Assembly (NCBI GenBank): GCA_945901765.1
Contig: CAMDLO010000012.1
Location: 1-44,130 of the forward strand
Source of the DNA: Cyanobium sp. NIES-981
GTDB taxonomy: Bacteria > Cyanobacteriota > Cyanobacteriia > PCC-6307 > Cyanobiaceae
DNA: 44,130 nucleotides
Direction of reading: 5' to 3'
The notes below the pieces were generated by a model. That model made no database searches and was not told the origin of the DNA. It saw nothing but the letters and a program-made list of their open reading frames with translations. The first letter of the stretch is position 1; each line of letters starts with the position of its first letter. A program made the position numbers and the translations under genes. Below are positions 39,138-44,130 of this stretch, in pieces.

Positions 39138-39228
39138 CGGCGGGAGAGGGGGCTTCGGTCTTCCATCCTCGCTGACTCGGGCGTGGGCCTGCTGCTGCAG
39201 GATGGGGGCCTGACGGGATGCGCGAGGC

Positions 39229-39879
39229 GTGGGGTCTGCGAATGCACCGGGCTGTTTCGTCGTGCTGGAGGGCATCGATGGCTGCGGCAAGACCACCCAG
39301 CTCCAGTCCCTGGCTGCCTGGCTGCCCGGCAGTGGGCTGCTTCCGGCCGAGGCGGAACTGGTGGTGACCCGGGAGCCAGGCGGCACCCCCCTGGGCCGGG
39401 CCCTGCGGGAGCTGCTGCTCCATCCCCCCGGTGATGCCGCTCCTGTGAGCACTGCCGAGCTGCTGCTCTACGCCGCCGACCGGGCCCAGCACGTTGAACG
39501 GGTGATCAGGCCGGCTCTGGCAGCCGGCCACTGGGTGCTCAGCGATCGCTTCAGCGGATCCACGGCCGCCTACCAGGGCCATGGTCGGGGGCTTTCGCTC
39601 GACTTGATCCACCAGTTGGAGCAGGTGGCCACCGGTGGCCTGCAGCCCGGGCTCACCCTCTGGCTGGATCTGCCTCTGGCAATCAGTGAAGAGCGCCGCG
39701 GCGGCCGTTCCAAGGATCGGATCGAGGCTGGTGGCGAGGCGTTTCTGGCGGCCGTCGCCAGCGGGTTCGCCTGCCTGGCTGAGCAGCGCGGCTGGGTGCG
39801 GGTGCCGGCCGACGGCCCGCCGGCGCAGGTGGCAGCCGCCTGTCAGGCGGCTCTGCGGGCCTGGCATGGGGAGCGATGA
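39229..39879 (+). CDS. tmk: Thymidylate kinase
   Basis: A 216-residue dTMP kinase. P-loop [13 protein letters not shown] near residues 12-24, DR(Y/F) motif in [15 protein letters not shown], and the LID region [14 protein letters not shown]. Full length. GTG 39229 begins 91 bp upstream of the divergent ycf3 start. It overlaps holB by ATGA. Confidence 0.95.
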   Translation: MGSANAPGCFVVLEGIDGCGKTTQLQSLAAWLPGSGLLPAEAELVVTREPGGTPLGRALRELLLHPPGDAAPVSTAELLLYAADRAQHVERVIRPALAAGHWVLSDRFSGSTAAYQGHGRGLSLDLIHQLEQVATGGLQPGLTLWLDLPLAISEERRGGRSKDRIEAGGEAFLAAVASGFACLAEQRGWVRVPADGPPAQVAAACQAALRAWHGER

Positions 39880-40841
39880 GCGATCTGTTCGCCGACCTGG
39901 TGGGGCAGCGCCTGGCCCGCACGCTGCTCAGTGCCGCGCTCGATCGGCAACGGCTCGCTCCGGCCTATCTGCTGGCCGGCCCGGAGGGGGTGGGGCGCCG
40001 GCTGACGGCGCTGCGCTTCCTGGAGGGGGTGCTGGCCGGTCCGGCTGGATCCCCGCTGCAACGGCGCCGCCTGGCCGAGGGCAATCATCCCGATCTGCTC
40101 TGGGTTGAGCCGACCTACCTCGACAAGGGGGAACGCGTGCCCCGCTCCCAGGCCGAGGCGCGGGGGCTGAGCCGGCGCAGTCCACCCCAGTTGCGCCTTG
40201 ATCAGATCCGCGAGGTCACGCGCTTTCTCGCCCGCCGGCCGGTCGAGGCCCCCGGCTGCATGGTGGTGCTGGAGAGTGCCGAGGCCATGGCCGAAGGCGC
40301 CGCCAATGCCCTGCTCAAGACCCTGGAAGAGCCGGGCCAGGGGCTGCTGGTGCTGATCTCGGCGGCCCCTCAGCAGTTGCTGACCACCATCCGCTCCCGC
40401 TGCCAGCTGGTTCCCTTCACTCGCCTTGAACCTGCCGAGCTGGCCCTGGTGCTGTCCAGGGTCGAGGCTGAAGGGACACCGCCATCGCCGGATTCTCCCG
40501 AGCTGCTGGAGCTGGCTGCCGGTTCCCCCGGGGCCCTGCTGGAGCACCGGCGCCAGTGGCAGGGGCTGCCGGCAGGGCTGGTCGAGCGGCTCCAGACATT
40601 GCCGGCAGGCGACCCTCTCGCCGTGCTCAGCCTGGCGCGCGACCTCACGGAGAGCCTGGATGCCGAACAGCAGCTCTGGCTGCTGGCTTGGTGGCAGGTG
40701 TGGCTGTGGCGCAAGCTGATGCGGCCCGGGTTGCTGCAGCGATTGGAGCAGTTGCGGCAGCAGTTGCTGGCTTTCGTGCAGCCTCGGCTGGCCTGGGAAG
40801 TAGCCCTGCTCGATCTGGCGGCCCTGCAGAACGCCGGTTAG
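39876..40841 (+). CDS. holB: DNA polymerase III delta' subunit
   Basis: A 321-residue clamp-loader subunit. It has [44 protein letters not shown], where the Walker A is degenerate (no GK[ST]) as expected for delta', plus [34 protein letters not shown], the SRC motif region. No zinc-finger cysteines are obvious in the usual place. ATG 39876 overlaps the tmk stop (ATGA). Its stop overlaps the rpaA stop on the other strand (TTAG at 40838-40841). Confidence 0.92.
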   Translation: MSDLFADLVGQRLARTLLSAALDRQRLAPAYLLAGPEGVGRRLTALRFLEGVLAGPAGSPLQRRRLAEGNHPDLLWVEPTYLDKGERVPRSQAEARGLSRRSPPQLRLDQIREVTRFLARRPVEAPGCMVVLESAEAMAEGAANALLKTLEEPGQGLLVLISAAPQQLLTTIRSRCQLVPFTRLEPAELALVLSRVEAEGTPPSPDSPELLELAAGSPGALLEHRRQWQGLPAGLVERLQTLPAGDPLAVLSLARDLTESLDAEQQLWLLAWWQVWLWRKLMRPGLLQRLEQLRQQLLAFVQPRLAWEVALLDLAALQNAG

Positions 40842-41602
40842 CTGGCCTGGGGCTCGCGCGCCTGCTGGACCAGCGGGATCAGATCAGCGAGCTGATCGCC
40901 GCTGGGCAATTCCAGGCAGTAGCCGGCTCCGTACACCGTCTTGATGAAGCGGGGTTTGCGGGGGTCGGGCTCGAGTTTGGTGCGCAGATGACGGACATGC
41001 ACCCGGATGGTCTCGATGTCGTCGTCCGGCTCGTAGCCCCACACCTCCTTGAGGATCAGGGAGGGGGAGACCGTCTGGCCGTGGCGTTGCAACAGGCAGT
41101 GCAGCAGTTCGAACTCCAGGTGGGTCAGGCGCACGGGGGCATCGAACCAGATGGCCTCGAACCGCTCCGGAACCAGGGTGAGCGGCCCGTAGCTGAGGAT
41201 TTCGTTGTGTTTGGTTGAGAGCGGCGCATGGTCGCTGCGGCGCAGCAGCGCCTTCACCCGCACCGTGAGCTCTTCAAGGTCAAAGGGTTTGGTGAGGTAG
41301 TCATCGGCTCCGGAGTTGAAGCCACTCACTTTGTCCTTGGTTCCGCCCAGGGCGGTGAGCATCAGGATCGGGATGCGGGCCGTGCGCTCGTCGCGGCGCA
41401 GCCGCTGGCAGAGGGTGAGGCCATCCACCTTCGGCAGCATCAGATCGAGCAGGATCAGATCGGGGCTGTATTGCAGAGCCAGGGCCTGGCCGCGGATGCC
41501 GTCTTCCGCCTGTTGGACATCGAACCCGCCATGCATGAGGTGGCCCGCAACGAGCTCACGCATGTCGCTGTCGTCTTCGATCAGGAGGATGCAGGGTTTC
41601 AT
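40838..41602 (-). CDS. rpaA: OmpR-type response regulator RpaA
   Basis: A 254-residue master output regulator of the circadian clock. The receiver has ILLIEDD, phosphoacceptor Asp53 in [13 protein letters not shown] and [17 protein letters not shown]. The winged-helix part reads [80 protein letters not shown], nearly canonical. In Synechococcus elongatus RpaA is phosphorylated by SasA and dephosphorylated by CikA. ATG 41602 is followed upstream by an unusually long non-coding region. Confidence 0.97.
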   Translation of the reverse strand: MKPCILLIEDDSDMRELVAGHLMHGGFDVQQAEDGIRGQALALQYSPDLILLDLMLPKVDGLTLCQRLRRDERTARIPILMLTALGGTKDKVSGFNSGADDYLTKPFDLEELTVRVKALLRRSDHAPLSTKHNEILSYGPLTLVPERFEAIWFDAPVRLTHLEFELLHCLLQRHGQTVSPSLILKEVWGYEPDDDIETIRVHVRHLRTKLEPDPRKPRFIKTVYGAGYCLELPSGDQLADLIPLVQQAREPQAS

Positions 41603-42497
41603 GGCGACGGCAGCGGACGGATATGGGGCAAGCGGCGCCAGCGAGGAGCCGGGCATCTCAGGGACTGAGACGGGGCAGCGACGATCAATCGGTGGAGATC
41701 CAACGTCTGGGGAGGAAGCCCGTCTGGACGATCGGACCGGGAATCCGATTCCGAATGAGGCCTGAACGTCTGCATTGTCATGGCTGTGGCTGTGACCTGG
41801 GCCACCATTCGGTGGATTGCGGCCATCCGAGCGGATGTGCGCCTGAGGGGCGAGCGCCTGCAAGTGCGGCTGATCTGAGCTGGTGACAACGATCTGAGCG
41901 GTTCGAGTCAGGTCGGATTGTCGGAAAACTTCAGGAAATCTTCCGAGTTGTCTGTTGTATTTCCGTCGCCGAGCCGGCACTGGGCCAAGCGCCAGCCGAG
42001 ACCTGCAGGAGCCAGCCCCCTGGTTGATCCCGGCAGCGCCAAGCTCAAGCGCCCTCAGGCTGCCTCAGGGCGACTTCTCGGCTGCCTCAGGGCGGCGTCG
42101 AAGCGCAATCTTGACGGAGTCTCGGTGAATCCCATTCGCGCCTGTCTGGATGAAGAGATGGCGCGATCAATGCCCCCTGGCGGCTCTGAGCCCAGATCAA
42201 GATCGCTGCAGCCTGATCGACGGGTCAGGTCAAGAAGGTCATCTCCAGCAGGTGCCGTCCAGCAGTTCAACTCCAGCAGGTGCTGTCCAGCAGGTCAACT
42301 CCAGCAGTTCAGGTTCATAGGTCGGCATGGCGCATGAATCAAGCTGCCGGACCCGTTGAGACCCCCAGCTGCCATCTGGCGACGCCAGGGTGGGAACCAC
42401 TGGCCCGGAAGCGTTGCTCCAGAACGAGGTGTCTCGAGGCCTCCGGCCTGAGCCGTTTGGCTGGAGAGAGCTGATCTGGAACCTGACTTGTCTGAAA
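41603..42497. other. 895-bp gene-poor region between rpaA and tRNA-Asn
   Basis: No frame here has homology or the high G/C third positions of neighbouring genes. It would contain the rpaA promoter and leader on the minus strand. Visible structure: a symmetric element GGAATC-C-GATTCC (41740-41752), an arm pair TCGGAA/TTCCGA (41921-41946), direct repeats of GGCTGCCTCAGGGCG near 42058-42094, 28-bp tandem repeats at 42243-42315, and palindrome CTGGCG-A-CGCCAG (42376-42388). A small RNA or short protein gene cannot be excluded. Confidence 0.6.
42243..42315. repeat. 28-bp tandem repeat, about 2.5 copies
   Basis: Unit 1 (42243-42270) and unit 2 (42271-42298) share CTCCAGCAGGTGC-GTCCAGCAG-TCAA with two mismatches; a third partial unit continues to about 42315. 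Each unit is itself built from CCAGCAG half-repeats. Confidence 0.8.
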
Positions 42498-42569
42498 CTC
42501 CCCGGGCGGGATTCGAACCTGCGACCAATCGGTTAACAGCCGACCGCTCTACCGCTGAGCTACCGAGGA
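42498..42569 (-). tRNA. tRNA-Asn (anticodon GTT)
   Basis: A 72-nt cloverleaf on the minus strand. The acceptor stem pairs TCCTCGG with CCGGGGA (one G-T wobble), the D-arm is GCTCAGCGGTAGAGC, the anticodon arm is GTCGGCTGTTAACCGAT with anticodon GTT, and the T-arm is GCAGGTTCGAATCCCGC. Discriminator G. The 3' CCA is not encoded. Confidence 0.97.
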
Positions 42570-42731
42570 ATGGGGTGACGCGATGGGGTGAACCTATGGG
42601 ATGGCAGGGCGCCCTCCCAGCGTCATGTGCACAGGCCTGTTTGTCCGTGAATGCCACTCATGAATCCGTGAAAACAGACTCATCAGTAGACACAAATGAC
42701 AACCAGTTGCTGGCTGGCATCCAGGATTAAC

Positions 42732-42752
42732 CCGCAGCCTTGACAGCTGCGG
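42732..42752. other. Hairpin CCGCAGC-N7-GCTGCGG between tRNA-Asn and the ABC gene
   Basis: A perfect 7-bp stem with a 7-nt loop lies in the 283-bp spacer 42570-42852, which otherwise shows no gene. No T-tract follows on either strand. It could end the ABC transcript on the minus strand. Confidence 0.35.
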
Positions 42753-42852
42753 CACGGCCCGTGACGGCGTGATCAGGCCTGACGGCGCTGATGGGTTTGA
42801 ACCATACCGGTCCGCTCCCCCCCATCGCAAGCGGCCGCTGAAGCAGATCGGC

Positions 42853-43542
42853 TCAGGCGTTATGCAGGCTGGCCGCCAGGGCTGCCCCGGGTTGCCAGGG
42901 CCCGACCCGCCCGTCTTGCATCAGCGCGGCACCGTCGCACTGCTGCAGCTCCTCCAGGCGGTGGGTGATCCACAGGGCAGTGAGCGGTTGGGTCGGCTGA
43001 TGGGTGAGCCCCCGAATCAGCGCCAGCACCTCCCGCTGGCTTTCCGGATCCAGCAGGGCGGTGGGTTCGTCAAGCAAGAGCAGCGCGCTCTGCCGCGCCA
43101 GGGATGCGGCAATGGCCAGGCGCTGCTTCTGGCCGCCGCTGAGGCTGTGGATCGGTCGCTCTGCCAAACCGGCCAACCCCACCTGCGCCAGGGCGCTCTG
43201 CAGGCACGTTTCCCGCTCCTGCTGGTTCAGGCTGGGATCGATGGACAGCAGCAGCTCGCTGCCGCAGCTGGGCAGCAACAGCTGATGATCGGGATTCTGG
43301 AAAACCATGGCGCAGCGCGCCCGGCGCCTGATCGTGCCCGCTTCGGGCTCAACCAGGCCGGCGATCAGCTTCAGCAGCGAACTCTTGCCGCTGCCGTTCC
43401 GGCCCACGAGCATCCACAACCCCGGCCCTGGAATGAGCAGGTCGCAGCCCTGCAGGGCAACCCCGGCACCGGGCCAGCTGAACCGGATGCCCTCCAGCTC
43501 CAGCACTGGCAGTGGGGGGGGGGGAAAGGCTCCGAGGGACAC
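42853..43542 (-). CDS. ABC transporter ATP-binding protein (CbiO/EcfA-like)
   Basis: A 229-residue ATPase with Walker A VGRNGSGKSS, Q-loop CAMVFQNPDHQLLLPSCGSEL, signature HSLSGGQKQRLAIAASLARQ, Walker B ALLLLDEPTALLD and switch His WITHRLEEL. The QNPDHQLL context resembles EcfA/CbiO energy-coupling ATPases. No membrane or substrate-binding partner is in the window. The coding strand has an 11-base C run at 43514-43524 (codons for PPPP, about residues 7-10). The first start is GTG 43542; GTG 43506 lies just after the run and would leave it outside the gene. Confidence 0.88.
   Translation of the reverse strand: MSLGAFPPPPLPVLELEGIRFSWPGAGVALQGCDLLIPGPGLWMLVGRNGSGKSSLLKLIAGLVEPEAGTIRRRARCAMVFQNPDHQLLLPSCGSELLLSIDPSLNQQERETCLQSALAQVGLAGLAERPIHSLSGGQKQRLAIAASLARQSALLLLDEPTALLDPESQREVLALIRGLTHQPTQPLTALWITHRLEELQQCDGAALMQDGRVGPWQPGAALAASLHNA
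43514..43524. repeat. 11-base G/C homopolymer inside the 5' end of the ABC ATPase gene
   Basis: Eleven consecutive G on the plus strand (C on the coding strand), the longest homopolymer I noticed. Length change by one base would shift the frame if translation starts at GTG 43542. Confidence 0.9.
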
Positions 43543-43577
43543 GGCCTGCTCTGCGGTCTGGAGAGAACAGTTCCGTT

Positions 43578-43841
43578 TCAGCTCTCGAAGCTGAAGCCCG
43601 GCCGCTTGCTGCCGGAGCCGCTCGCGGTTTTCTCGAACAACTGCACGGCCACCACTTCACTGCTGAGCAGGCTCACCCGCTTGTCTGGATCCTTCTCGCA
43701 CGTGAGCTCCAGCACGCGTGGACCGCTGCCCTCCAGGGCCTGCCGAACGCTCTCATAGAGCGACTGGGCATCAGCCAGGTCCTTGCGCTGCACTGCAACC
43801 GGCATGGGGCTGAGCTTGAGGGAGAGCTCGATCACGAACAT
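43578..43841 (-). CDS. UPF0367 family protein
   Basis: An 87-residue cyanobacterial protein. [83 protein letters not shown] matches the UPF0367 consensus along its length. Function unknown. ATG 43841 is divergent from psbD (141 bp). The ABC ATPase follows 35 bp later on the same strand. Confidence 0.92.
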   Translation of the reverse strand: MFVIELSLKLSPMPVAVQRKDLADAQSLYESVRQALEGSGPRVLELTCEKDPDKRVSLLSSEVVAVQLFEKTASGSGSKRPGFSFES

Positions 43842-43982
43842 CGGAGGGGCCGTGCTGGCGGACGGACGCCACTCTGGCGAATCGGTTCGCTAGGTGGTTG
43901 TACTCAATGCGCCATCGACCCGTCGCGGTTCGGCATTCCGCCCCATAGGATCTGCTTGTAAAGCTTCGTGAAGCTCGCTCTC

Positions 43983-44130
43983 ATGACGATCGCTGCAGGG
44001 CGCCTGCCGCAGCGGGGATGGTTCGACGTCCTCGATGACTGGCTTAAGCGCGACCGCTTTGTCTTTGTGGGCTGGTCCGGCCTGCTGCTGTTCCCCACCG
44101 CCTACCTGGCGCTGGGCGGCTGGCTCACCG
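43983..44130 (+). CDS. psbD: Photosystem II D2 protein, N-terminal fragment (3' end outside window)
   Basis: The first 49 codons: [20 protein letters not shown], then [29 protein letters not shown], almost identical to standard D2. D2 binds QA and, with D1, forms the PSII reaction centre. A possible -10 element TAGGAT lies at 43946-43951. AGCTTC-GT-GAAGCT just before the start could form a small hairpin in the leader. I see no clear HLR1 site in the visible 141-bp upstream region. The gene is cut by the window end, not broken. Confidence 0.97.
   Translation, partial: MTIAAGRLPQRGWFDVLDDWLKRDRFVFVGWSGLLLFPTAYLALGGWLT

Noticed and set aside
41623-41886. Open frame with a CHGCGC motif
   Set aside because: The Cys/His cluster comes from a few codons; no ribosome-binding site or family match.
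41918-42337. 139-residue open frame upstream of tRNA-Asn
   Set aside because: Begins at TTG, third positions are not G/C-rich, it reads through the 28-bp repeats and has no recognisable domain.
43842-43982. HLR1 (RpaB) site upstream of psbD
   Set aside because: No pair of TTACA-type half-sites could be found in the visible sequence.

Overview
The window is a dense, GC-rich cyanobacterial chromosome segment. Photosynthesis and cyanobacterial marker genes are present throughout: ndhA-ndhI-ndhG-ndhE, ndhD/ndhF, ndhM, crtP-crtB, ycf34, ycf3, rpaA, rpaB, a RbcR-type LysR gene, a PedR-like small LuxR gene and the start of psbD. High GC, very short spacers, abundant GTG/TTG starts and this gene order suggest an alpha-cyanobacterium of the Synechococcus/Cyanobium type. 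That placement is inferred from gene content and recalled synteny, not from a phylogeny. I see no insertion sequence, prophage, integrase or CRISPR array, so the region reads as core genome.

Layout. 1-5.95 kb: tail of an unrecognised gene, a TSUP permease, a Tat-signal DapA-like aldolase, hrcA, a rhodanese, a DUF3352 protein and a SixA-like phosphatase. 6-11.7 kb: citrate synthase, ndhAIGE, NAD kinase and a CYTH protein on the plus strand. 11.7-13.4 kb: a 54-residue protein, then a PedR-like regulator divergent from metF with a perfect palindrome between them. 13.3-19.7 kb (minus): ndhF, ndhD, a LapA-like protein, scpA and a nucleotidyltransferase. 19.7-25.2 kb: a Z-ISO/NnrU-like carotenoid isomerase candidate, RbcR, DUF3172, ndhM, then crtP and crtB overlapping at TTGA.

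25.1-28 kb (minus): cca, an RRM protein and an alpha/beta hydrolase whose N-terminus lacks a normal start codon. 27.9-29.6 kb (plus): ycf34, tsaB and a YdcF-like protein. 29.5-34.4 kb (minus): rpaB-plsX-fabH-fabD-plsC, a fatty-acid and phospholipid initiation cluster led by the redox/light regulator RpaB. 34.5-41.6 kb: radA, a glutamate decarboxylase divergent from a nitrilase-family amidase, ycf3, tmk-holB and rpaA. 41.6-42.9 kb is the only sizeable gene-poor stretch; it holds 28-bp repeats and tRNA-Asn(GTT). 42.8-44.1 kb: an ABC ATPase with an 11-base homopolymer near its start, a UPF0367 protein and the first 49 codons of psbD.

Functionally the window combines NDH-1 (cyclic electron flow/respiration), carotenoid synthesis, lipid initiation, PSI assembly and four regulators tied to light, redox or carbon state (RpaA, RpaB, RbcR and a PedR candidate). 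I found no strong case for a wholly new multi-gene system. The best leads are the palindrome at the PedR-like gene, the Tat-exported DapA-like enzyme, the hydrolase without a normal start, the homopolymer in the ABC gene and the repeat-bearing region upstream of rpaA.
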